NCBI GenBank assembly: GCA_029863665.1
Contig: JAOTUX010000016.1
Location: 1 to 11,755 of the forward strand
Direction of reading: 5' to 3'
Source of the DNA: Candidatus Nitrosopumilus sp.
Lineage (GTDB): Archaea > Thermoproteota > Nitrososphaeria > Nitrososphaerales > Nitrosopumilaceae
Length of the DNA: 11,755 bases
In this document: positions 6,116 through 11,755 of the stretch, piece by piece
How the letters are laid out: each line of letters opens with the position of its first letter
How positions within the stretch are numbered: the first letter of the stretch is position 1
The notes under the pieces: model-generated
The model's input: the letters and a program-made list of their open reading frames with translations, nothing else
The model's database searches: none
Told to the model about the DNA's origin: nothing
Translations under genes and position numbers: made by a program

Positions 6116-6224
6116 TGCAGAATAGTCAAACGAGCAGTCATCGCAGATCAATTCCCCCGGATTTGATCTAATGCTCGTGTTTCATGCGTAAGAGTACTGC
6201 TCCCGCTGGAACTTGACTTCTGCA
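6116..6224 (+). ncRNA. 109-nt structured RNA, three-way junction
   Basis: The sequence folds into a three-way junction with no unpaired junction bases. The closing stem pairs TGCAGAA (6116-6122) and GTCAA (6125-6129) with TTGAC (6213-6217) and TTCTGCA (6218-6224), with a 2-nt bulge. Arm two has ACGAGCA (6130-6136) with TGCTCGT (6172-6178), then AGATCAA (6145-6151) with TTGATCT (6163-6169), then TCC/GGA around a CCC loop. Arm three has GTTTCA (6179-6184) with TGGAAC (6207-6212), GCG/CGC and GAG/CTC around loop TACTG. One pair, U6182-G6209, works only on the plus strand. A TTTTT run (6226-6230) follows the stem. The size and branching recall 5S rRNA (about 110-120 nt), and AGTACTG and TGGAAC faintly resemble its 3' half, but the conserved 5S loop C is not seen. 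Identity is unknown. Confidence 0.72.
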
Positions 6225-6225
6225 A

Positions 6226-6230
6226 TTTTT
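6226..6230 (+). terminator. T-run after the structured RNA
   Basis: Five T follow two bases after the closing stem of the three-way-junction RNA, on the plus strand. Stem plus T-run is a plausible 3' end and supports plus-strand transcription. Confidence 0.4.
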
Positions 6231-6314
6231 AAAATTATTATTGAATTGGTATTTTTCCTAGTTAATGTTAAAATGAATGGCATTCTCTAAATATTAATTT
6301 GCAATACTAGATGT

Positions 6315-6368
6315 AATTGAAACTCTCACCAAGTACCTAATCGGTGTTGGTCTTAAGTTTCAATTTTT
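6315..6368 (+). terminator. Strong nested hairpin followed by a T-run
   Basis: AATTGAAACT (6315-6324) pairs perfectly with AGTTTCAATT (6356-6365). Inside, ACCAA (6328-6332) pairs with TTGGT (6347-6351), and ACC (6335-6337) with GGT (6343-6345) around a TAATC loop. On the plus strand the stem runs into TTTTT (6364-6368), like an intrinsic terminator. On the minus strand it sits 43 bp after the stop of the 6408-6992 gene and could act as its 3' stem-loop, though without a T-run in that direction. It may also be a separate small RNA. The structure is clear; its role is not. Confidence 0.5.
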
Positions 6369-6407
6369 AAAACTTGGTTTAGTTGGAATTAATAATATTG
6401 TACAGAA

Positions 6408-6992
6408 CTATGGTTTTGCCCAACCACGTTCAATCAACTTTGAAATGGAATTAGAACGTACACAAGCTGGTGAATCATCAGTAATTTTGAAGATAAGATC
6501 TAACCCCTTTTTACATGCGATTTCAAATTGATTTGTAGGGTGATATGCCACAAGGCTTTCATTTTCTCCTTCTGGAACTGCATAGGTCATATTAATAACA
6601 TAGATTCCATTTGATATTCCTTTAAAGGGACCAAAAGTTATTGTGTTGTTCTGATTTGGTTCCATCCACCAACTTGCCTGATAACCTCCACCACCTGCAA
6701 GCACAATATTATTGTCAAGTGATTTAATGGTCATACCTCCAGAACTTGCATGGAAAGAGACTGACACATTTCCGGTATTTGCAAAAGTAATCGCTATCTC
6801 GTCTCTGGGTTGGTATACCTTCTTATCAGTAAAAATTGTAACTTCATGAGATTTTGATTCAGAATTCTCTGCATAGATATTTTGAGTATTGAGCACCAAA
6901 ATGAAAATAAATGCAAAAAGAATGTACATAGCAAAAGTTCGAAATTTTAAAGAATTATTTTTGTTAGTCATCTTAAGTGATTTTTCCTCCAT
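6408..6992 (-). CDS. Secreted beta-sandwich protein coupled to the protease
   Basis: The longest reading is 194 residues. A signal peptide/hydrophobic helix spans about 17-41 (AMYILFAFIFILVL). Residues 49-140 form an Ig-like beta sandwich beginning VTIFTDKKVYQPRDEIAITF, resembling MG2/BsuPI-type domains. The last 35 residues hold Cys160 and Cys177 and the tail SKLIERGWAKP, a C-terminus I associate with exported proteins of this archaeal group. Two starts are possible. Met1 (6992) overlaps the protease gene by 20 bp. Met8 (6971) starts one base after the protease stop (TAAGATG) and is preceded by GGAGG (6986-6990) at a long 14-nt spacing. Either way translation is coupled to the protease, so the two exported proteins probably act together. 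A protease-inhibitor or chaperone role is inference from the fold resemblance and coupling. Confidence 0.82.
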   Translation of the reverse strand: MEEKSLKMTNKNNSLKFRTFAMYILFAFIFILVLNTQNIYAENSESKSHEVTIFTDKKVYQPRDEIAITFANTGNVSVSFHASSGGMTIKSLDNNIVLAGGGGYQASWWMEPNQNNTITFGPFKGISNGIYVINMTYAVPEGENESLVAYHPTNQFEIACKKGLDLIFKITDDSPACVRSNSISKLIERGWAKP

Positions 6993-9018
6993 TTTCTATC
7001 AAGACTGAGCTTCCACTTTTAATTAACAGATGATTATTTGTAAAATCAATGTCAAGAGTTAATCCATTAGGAATAATCAACCTTGCGTTATTATCAATTA
7101 TTACATTATGAAAGGCTGTACTGGTTTTTGACAAGGTACAATCTTTTGTAACGATCCAATCATATGCTTCTAAATCATCTGGAATGCATCCTAAGGGGGC
7201 TATGATACTTATAGGATGGGTGCTTGCCACGACAAAAGTTTCTATATTTTTGACCTGAGTTGATGTACTTACCTGAATTTTCCATTGGCTTGAAGTGACC
7301 GTGGGTGTGAATACCACAAATTCAGGATTTTGAAAATTTGACAGGCTGTCAATAACAGTCTGATTATTATGATCTTTTATCACGAGCTGATAATTACTAT
7401 TCGAAACATCAATTGGATTCTCGACAGAACCTCCAGGATGTTTAAACCAGGATAAAAATACCTTAGTTTGTTGTCCGTTTGTCACAGACAAGTTGTATTC
7501 TTTAGTTTCACTGATACTTTTTGTATCCTTGATTACTTTTCCATTATCAATAAGATTCAATGATTCAGTCACGTCAATCAATCCAAATCCCCATTCATTG
7601 ACGTCAGTATTAGGACTTGATTCATGTACAGAAGCAGTATACAATGAAGGACCTCTCCAATCTGCACCTGCAATCAATGACATTTTTGTCTCTAGGGGTA
7701 TTAATTCAGGATGAGCATCCAAAAGAATGGCTCCCGATCCTGAAACATGAGGAGTAGAAGCACTTGTTCCATCAAAGTCAGCATATCCGTTTGTAGAAGT
7801 CTTTTCTGGAGAGAATATGTTTTCTCCTGGAGCAACTACTTCTGGCTTTAGTCTTGTATCGGGGAGGGGACCAATTCTACTTCTGAATGATATTTCATAA
7901 TTGATAGGATTCTCTTGGTTTTTGTCATCCATGTCACCTACAGCTAAAACGTTGACCCCCGTTGCAGGAGGACAAACATCAAAGTCATCTTGACTAGTTG
8001 GATTATTGCATGCAGCAGCAGAAACAAAAGCACCTTTATCTGCGGCCTCATCGGCAATCAGACTTGCGATGGTATACATTCCAGCATCATCGTCTGCATT
8101 TATTCCAAGTGACAAATTAATCACTCTGGCTCCATTTGTAACTGCCCAATCCATTCCTTTTGCAAAAGCATTACTTGTTCCCTCCAGATCACCTTCAGGA
8201 ATTTTTACATTGAATAATTGTGCTCCAGGTGCAATTCCTTTTTTTGTAGTGTCTGCAATTCCTTGACCCGCAATTATCCCAGCAACATGTGTCCCATGTC
8301 CTGTTCCGGTAACTCCATCATCAAAATCTTGAAGAGAAGATGGGCAATCGTTGTTGGTGCAAAATATTTGATTGATTATTGTATTTGGAATAGGTAAATC
8401 ATCATGAGGTAATTGATTTATTCCTGAATCCAAAAGTGCAACCTTAACACCTGTGCCAGTAAATGAAAGATTATCTGCGTTAATCACATTTTTAGAAATA
8501 TTAAGTTGGAAGTTAATCGGAGATTCTCCATCTCCAAGAATGAAGATATTTTCATAATCTGCAATAACGGGAATTTCAGACACAGGGATTTTTGCACTTA
8601 CAAATGATAGGGTGTGACCAACATAGACATCAGTTGCACCGTGATATTTTTCTAGATTATTTGCAAGAGATATTTTATTTACAAAAGACTTTGATTTTGG
8701 GGCAAATCCTTTAGGATAAACATCAGGATCGTCATTTTTTAGAAATACAATAATTGTATAATATTCTGTTTCTTCATTTTGTAGGTTAATTTTTGAATTA
8801 ATTTTATCATAAAATCCAATATCAAATTTTTTCATCCTTTCATTTTCTGATTTTGGTTCAGGGAGATTATCAAGTATATCTATTGCAGTACTAGACATGT
8901 GAATTACTGCGTTTGGATTTGCAAACGGTAGAACTTCTGGATTAGATATAGAAGATGGAATTGAGCCTAAAAGTAACACTATTCCTAAAAATCCTGCAAA
9001 AAATAAAATTCGAATCAC
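6973..9018 (-). CDS. Secreted subtilisin-like serine protease (S8 family)
   Basis: This 681-residue protein has a signal peptide (MIRILFFAGFLGIVLLLGSI) and an inhibitor-I9-like propeptide at about 85-165. The catalytic domain spans about 185-480, with the full triad: Asp197 (ALLDSGIN), His241 (GHGTHVAGI) and Ser419 (GTSASTPHVSG), plus the oxyanion Asn338 (AAACNN). A beta domain (about 490-600, NLSVTNGQQTKVFLSW) follows. The C-terminal 70 residues include CIPDD, DCTL and the repeating LIIPNGLTLDIDF and LLIKSGSSVLIENGGKIT, a tail I recall from other exported proteins of these archaea. It probably self-processes outside the cell and degrades proteins or matures surface proteins. The start is GTG (9016-9018), immediately before the signal peptide. 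A strong TATA-like box at 9078-9090 predicts a leader of about 40 nt. The gene overlaps or abuts the beta-sandwich gene downstream. Confidence 0.93.
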   Translation of the reverse strand: MIRILFFAGFLGIVLLLGSIPSSISNPEVLPFANPNAVIHMSSTAIDILDNLPEPKSENERMKKFDIGFYDKINSKINLQNEETEYYTIIVFLKNDDPDVYPKGFAPKSKSFVNKISLANNLEKYHGATDVYVGHTLSFVSAKIPVSEIPVIADYENIFILGDGESPINFQLNISKNVINADNLSFTGTGVKVALLDSGINQLPHDDLPIPNTIINQIFCTNNDCPSSLQDFDDGVTGTGHGTHVAGIIAGQGIADTTKKGIAPGAQLFNVKIPEGDLEGTSNAFAKGMDWAVTNGARVINLSLGINADDDAGMYTIASLIADEAADKGAFVSAAACNNPTSQDDFDVCPPATGVNVLAVGDMDDKNQENPINYEISFRSRIGPLPDTRLKPEVVAPGENIFSPEKTSTNGYADFDGTSASTPHVSGSGAILLDAHPELIPLETKMSLIAGADWRGPSLYTASVHESSPNTDVNEWGFGLIDVTESLNLIDNGKVIKDTKSISETKEYNLSVTNGQQTKVFLSWFKHPGGSVENPIDVSNSNYQLVIKDHNNQTVIDSLSNFQNPEFVVFTPTVTSSQWKIQVSTSTQVKNIETFVVASTHPISIIAPLGCIPDDLEAYDWIVTKDCTLSKTSTAFHNVIIDNNARLIIPNGLTLDIDFTNNHLLIKSGSSVLIENGGKIT

Positions 9019-9073
9019 TAAAGAAATAACATCATAAGTTCGTAATAAGAGAGATCATTCTAAATGATGATCG

Positions 9074-9091
9074 CAAATTTTTATAAATTTG
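9074..9091 (-). promoter_or_regulatory. TATA box of the protease operon within an inverted repeat
   Basis: CAAATTT/AAATTTG (9074-9080, 9085-9091) is a perfect 7-bp inverted repeat whose 4-bp centre forms part of AAATTTATAAAAA on the minus strand, an archaeal TATA-like element about 60-70 bp before the GTG at 9018. It may be both the promoter of the protease pair and a weak 3' stem for the membrane-protein gene ending at 9103. Confidence 0.5.
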
Positions 9092-9102
9092 AAATTATTT
9101 TT

Positions 9103-9330
9103 TCAAAAGGGCATCATCGACAATGCATTTTGCATGTAAATAAGTCCAAATACAATATAGAGTCCAACCATCACTACAGAACTTATTATGCTGTAGTAAA
9201 TTGCATCATTTGCTTTTTCTTGACTATAATCTTTGAGTGCAATATATGCCAAAATTCCACCCAACAATCCAAGAAAAATAGGGACTAACACTAGTAATTT
9301 TGTGGGTTTAACCTCCGAATTTTCTTCCAT
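9103..9330 (-). CDS. Small membrane protein with two transmembrane helices
   Basis: The 75-residue protein has a short charged N-terminus (MEENSEVKPTK), a first helix at about 11-32 (LLVLVPIFLGLLGGILAYIA), a charged connecting loop (LKDYSQEKANDA) and a second helix at about 45-66 (SIISSVVMVGLYIVFGLIYM). The GxxGG pattern in helix one suggests tight helix packing. Similar small membrane proteins with a LVPIFLGLLGGI-like segment recur in ammonia-oxidising archaea, as far as I recall, with no known function. The ATG at 9330 has an AT-rich TATA-like AATAAAATA about 13-22 bp upstream. It is divergent from the secreted protein at 9411. Confidence 0.82.
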   Translation of the reverse strand: MEENSEVKPTKLLVLVPIFLGLLGGILAYIALKDYSQEKANDAIYYSIISSVVMVGLYIVFGLIYMQNALSMMPF

Positions 9331-9351
9331 AAAGTTTCTGAATATTTTATT

Positions 9352-9401
9352 AACTTAAGGTTTTGGTACATTTTCAATAAACCTAACGACAATCTTAAGT
9401 T
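9352..9401. promoter_or_regulatory. AACTTAAG inverted pair between divergent genes
   Basis: AACTTAAG (9352-9359) and its reverse complement CTTAAGTT (9394-9401) stand 34 bp apart in the space between starts at 9330 and 9411. They could be two half-sites for a regulator of both genes. CTTAAG occurs several more times in this AT-rich window, so chance is likely enough that confidence is low. Confidence 0.22.
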
Positions 9402-9410
9402 CACAAAATT

Positions 9411-10292
9411 TTGAGATATAATGTGAGATTTCTACTGGTCATTGGAATGATCTTAGGATTTTTTACTGTCCCTGTTTTTGCTCAAAGTTCACAAATCCAA
9501 TTCCTTACAGTAATGACTGATAATAATCACTATGACGAAGGCGATACTATTGTTATTTCAGGCCAAGTGGAAACTGTCATTATCAACACTCCACTTATTC
9601 TTCAAATATTTTTTGATGGAAATTTAGTTGATATTGTGCAATTTTTCCCTGCCCCTGATGGTAAATATTCTCATACACTAATTGCTGAAAAACCATTATG
9701 GAAGAATCCAGGAGAATATTTGGTTAGAGTATCTTATGACGAGGAAATTGAAGAAACGACGATAACATATACTCCAAAGCAAGAAAATCCAGAAACTATC
9801 AATACTTTTGAGGTACAAATTCCAACTGGAGGAACTTTTGATTTACCTTATTTCATGTTAGGAGGAGAAATAAAGGATGTAATTTTTGATCCAAACAATT
9901 TCACCCTGTTTATTCAAATTGAATCACCAAATGAAGGAACCGTTTCTTTTAAGATTCCAAGAGAATCATTAGATGCTAAAAAATCCAGTGGTCAGGATGA
10001 AACGTTCATTATTCTTATTGATGGTATTCAAATCCCCTATAACGAAATAGAATCTAATTCTCAATTCAGATTTATCACAATTAATTTTGAAGAAGATGAC
10101 TCCGAAATTGAAATTAGGGGGACCTTTGCAGGTTTAGGAACATCTCAACCAGTAGCAGGCGAACTACTCTCACTTGACTCATCAGCCCTGGTAATTGGTG
10201 GACTATCCGGTATGATTTGGATGATACCAGCAGTTACAGGATTTGTCGGTGCGGGAATTTATCTAGTAAAGTTTAGAACCAACAAAGATTAG
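9411..10292 (+). CDS. Secreted Ig-like protein with C-terminal membrane anchor
   Basis: This 293-residue protein has a signal peptide (about 5-24, FLLVIGMILGFFTVPVFA). Residues about 30-120 are an MG2/Ig-like domain (NNHYDEGDTIVISGQV, GKYSHTLIA, GEYLVRVSYD). Residues about 132-240 are a second beta domain with ISF-type strands and VSFKIPRESLDAKK, DETFIILIDG and SEIEIRGTF. This resembles the region that, in many exported proteins of these archaea, precedes a PEFG-CTERM sorting motif. Here the PEFG motif is absent: RGTFA is followed by a longer linker, one transmembrane helix (about 260-286) and the basic tail KFRTNKD, i.e. an ordinary anchor. The start is TTG (9411) or GTG (9423); both leave the signal peptide intact. 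It is convergent with cas1. Function is unknown, likely cell surface. Confidence 0.83.
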   Translation: MRYNVRFLLVIGMILGFFTVPVFAQSSQIQFLTVMTDNNHYDEGDTIVISGQVETVIINTPLILQIFFDGNLVDIVQFFPAPDGKYSHTLIAEKPLWKNPGEYLVRVSYDEEIEETTITYTPKQENPETINTFEVQIPTGGTFDLPYFMLGGEIKDVIFDPNNFTLFIQIESPNEGTVSFKIPRESLDAKKSSGQDETFIILIDGIQIPYNEIESNSQFRFITINFEEDDSEIEIRGTFAGLGTSQPVAGELLSLDSSALVIGGLSGMIWMIPAVTGFVGAGIYLVKFRTNKD

Positions 10293-10295
10293 ATT

Positions 10296-10385
10296 CTCTT
10301 CTTTTTCTAAAAATGATTTATAATATTCAAGATTAATAATGATTTTAAACACTCACAATCATTATCAATTTAATTAAATCATTAT
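10296..10385. terminator. Intergenic T-rich and inverted-repeat region between convergent genes
   Basis: After the stop of the 293-residue gene the plus strand is pyrimidine-rich with a T5 run (CTCTTCTTTTTCT), a likely terminator. Further on, ATAATGATT (10336-10344) and AATCATTAT (10357-10365) are a perfect 9-bp inverted repeat with a 12-nt loop, and AATCATTAT recurs at 10377-10385, just before the cas1 stop. A stem readable in both directions suits a convergent gene pair. The extra direct copy 20 bp away is also the kind of thing to compare with a mobile-element end. Confidence 0.4.
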
Positions 10386-10392
10386 AAAGAAT

Positions 10393-11634
10393 TCATTGAA
10401 TCTTACTCAATACTTTGTCATAAATTTTAAAACTCTTATTGTCTTGTAAATTCTTTTTAAGATACCATAAAGTTGACTTATTAATTCCAAGTTGCTTTCT
10501 CTCCTCAGGTGTCATGGACTCTATCTTTTCTCTGAGATTTGTGACATCATTTCTTGCAAGATGAATTTCAGGAATTGCAAATTCAAAGTCTTTTGACTTG
10601 CCCAAGATGTGGTGTGCCAATTGCTTTACGGTATCCTCTAAAATCACTGAATAATAGTAGTTTTTTCCTGCCTTATACGGCACTTTGAGTGCAAAATTGA
10701 ACCTAATTGCATCAATTAATAGATGTGCCGTACTTTCTTTGAGTCGTGTATGATAGTTTTCAGTAATTATAAAATCAGACTTTTTAATATTATTTTGCTC
10801 CAATACCTGAATGACTGACAAATCTACAATCCATCTGAATAACTCCTGAATGTCATAAACCAAAGGAGTACGGCTTTGTGTAATCTCATGTAAAAATCCA
10901 ATGCTTGGATCAAGACCGACAGAGTTTATTGCCTTTCTTACTTCGGCCTCTAGTATTGAATATCCATAGTTTAGTAATGCGTTTATCTCATCTGACGCGT
11001 TATAATTTCTTGATAATTCTTTACTCTTTCTTGCTTTAAAGTTAAACGCAGGGCTTAAAGTTTTAAAGATCTTACCCAACTCTGACCAGTATAGTAAGGC
11101 AATTCTACCCTCAAAAGTCATTAAAATCTTTAATAATTTTAAAGAATCTTGACTATTCTTAACGTTAAAGCGCTTCAAGTTGATTTTAAAGTGATTTTCT
11201 TCATCATCAACGCGTCTTTTAAAACTTTTAAAGTTTACAACATTGTAAAACCTTGATAATTCCTTTAAAAGATTCAATGAATGACTGATTTTATTATTAA
11301 TAATTTTAATCGCAATCTTAAATCTAAAATCATTATCCAAATACTTTAGGTATTGTGTAACACGAAGCCTCCCTGACTTTGGAGTCTCAGGTAATGCAAT
11401 ACTAAGAAGCTTACCATTCCAATTTAGCAAAGACAATGAAATGTTGTGTTTTGCAAGCCAACGCATTGCCTCAAATGAAACATTGCCGTAATGTCCATCA
11501 ATTACTATTCCATCATGGTTTATCTTGTGTGGATAAAACTCTAGTTTTTCTTTTTTTAGTTTATTGTTTATGATCAGTTTTCTTTTATCAACATTTATTG
11601 AAATCCCAAAGCCAGATAACAACAAGGGATTCAT
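10393..11634 (-). CDS. cas1: Cas1 integrase with C-terminal helix-turn-helix
   Basis: This 413-residue Cas1 is full length. The N-terminal beta domain (about 1-85) has LLLSGFGISI, GIVIDGHYGNVSFEAMRWLA and LLNWNGKLLS. The alpha-helical catalytic domain keeps Glu175 (FEGRIALLYW), His249 (LDPSIGFLHE), and Asp261 and Glu264 (LVYDIQELFRWIVD), preceded by LLNYGYSILEAEV. Cas1 cuts and joins DNA ends: with Cas2 it inserts spacers into CRISPR arrays, and as casposase it moves casposons. A C-terminal HTH-like segment, TPEERKQLGINKSTLWYLKK (375-394), is a feature I associate with casposases and with some archaeal CRISPR Cas1. It is the first gene of its transcript, with 121 bp of non-coding DNA to the window end, and no Cas2, other cas gene or array is visible. 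Which type it is cannot be settled from this window. Confidence 0.95.
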   Translation of the reverse strand: MNPLLLSGFGISINVDKRKLIINNKLKKEKLEFYPHKINHDGIVIDGHYGNVSFEAMRWLAKHNISLSLLNWNGKLLSIALPETPKSGRLRVTQYLKYLDNDFRFKIAIKIINNKISHSLNLLKELSRFYNVVNFKSFKRRVDDEENHFKINLKRFNVKNSQDSLKLLKILMTFEGRIALLYWSELGKIFKTLSPAFNFKARKSKELSRNYNASDEINALLNYGYSILEAEVRKAINSVGLDPSIGFLHEITQSRTPLVYDIQELFRWIVDLSVIQVLEQNNIKKSDFIITENYHTRLKESTAHLLIDAIRFNFALKVPYKAGKNYYYSVILEDTVKQLAHHILGKSKDFEFAIPEIHLARNDVTNLREKIESMTPEERKQLGINKSTLWYLKKNLQDNKSFKIYDKVLSKIQ

Positions 11635-11639
11635 TGTTT

Positions 11640-11658
11640 ATGGTATTGATAATACCAT
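11640..11658. promoter_or_regulatory. Perfect palindrome in the cas1 leader
   Basis: ATGGTATT-GAT-AATACCAT is a perfect 8-bp inverted repeat with a 3-bp centre, 6 bp before the cas1 ATG. A TATA-like ATTTTTATTTC (11690-11700, minus strand) would put transcription start near 11670, so the palindrome would lie in the leader, downstream of the start site. It could be a repressor operator or an RNA hairpin near the start codon. No Shine-Dalgarno is present. Confidence 0.5.
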
Positions 11659-11689
11659 TAAGGCATTTCGTAGAAATCATCTGTTTTAT

Positions 11690-11700
11690 GAAATAAAAAT
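11690..11700 (-). promoter_or_regulatory. TATA-like box for cas1
   Basis: Minus-strand ATTTTTATTTC lies 56-66 bp before the cas1 ATG at 11634. An alternative, AATATATATT at 11721-11730, lies further out. Either would make cas1 the first gene of its transcript. Confidence 0.3.
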
Positions 11701-11755
11701 TTCTGGCACCAATGTTATCTAATATATATTCAAGAAACATAAGAACATCGTCCCT

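Noticed and set aside
6315..6365. CRISPR repeat, because the arms contain ATTGAAAC and GTTTCAAT
   Set aside because: It occurs once only, as an inverted pair, with no repeated unit or spacers nearby. It is a hairpin, not an array.
7493..8266. Plus-strand frames within the protease gene
   Set aside because: They are antisense to the catalytic region of the subtilase, where the triad motifs fix the true frame.
9064..9288. Plus-strand frame of 74 codons opposite the small membrane protein
   Set aside because: It is an antisense shadow: composition is unlike a protein, and the minus-strand frame has two clean transmembrane helices and a promoter.

Overview
The window looks like a piece of a mesophilic ammonia-oxidising archaeal chromosome (Nitrososphaerota, most like the Nitrosopumilus group). 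This rests on four things: strong A+T bias, leaderless-looking genes with a TATA-like box 20-35 bp upstream, several secreted proteins with tails I associate with this group (an RGW-type C-terminus, a beta-rich LIIPNGLTLDIDF tail), and stand-alone Lrp/AsnC ligand-binding domains. No rRNA operon, tRNA, integrase or CRISPR array is visible. The taxonomic call is inference from protein style, not from a marker gene.

Layout. Positions 1-225 are AT-rich and seem empty. Positions 226-2836 hold small cytoplasmic proteins: a 48-residue zinc-ribbon protein (minus), two plus-strand hypotheticals, a VOC-fold protein meeting its neighbour tail to tail, two coupled stand-alone RAM domains, a lysine-rich protein and a four-cysteine zinc-ribbon protein. 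A relic of a second zinc-ribbon gene without a start codon lies at 2840-3025.

Positions 3028-9330 are an envelope/secretion block, all minus strand. It has an 894-residue secreted protein combining duplicated carboxypeptidase-regulatory-like beta domains with a type-1 copper (cupredoxin) domain; a secreted subtilisin-like protease coupled to a secreted beta-sandwich protein; and a two-helix membrane protein. Positions 9411-10292 (plus) encode a further membrane-anchored secreted protein. The last gene, 10393-11634 (minus), is a full-length Cas1 integrase with its catalytic residues and a C-terminal helix-turn-helix. No Cas2 or repeat array is in view, so it may be CRISPR-associated, a casposase, or solitary.

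The most unusual part is the roughly 700-bp gap at 5713-6407. It contains a 109-nt RNA candidate that folds into an almost ideal three-way junction (6116-6224), with a G-U pair favouring the plus strand and a T-run after its closing stem. Just upstream is a 24-bp dyad; downstream is a nested hairpin followed by a T-run (6315-6368). The gap also has an unlisted 59-codon reading frame and a relic of the RGW-type C-terminus found intact in the next gene. The RNA has roughly the size and branching of 5S rRNA, but I do not see the conserved 5S loops.
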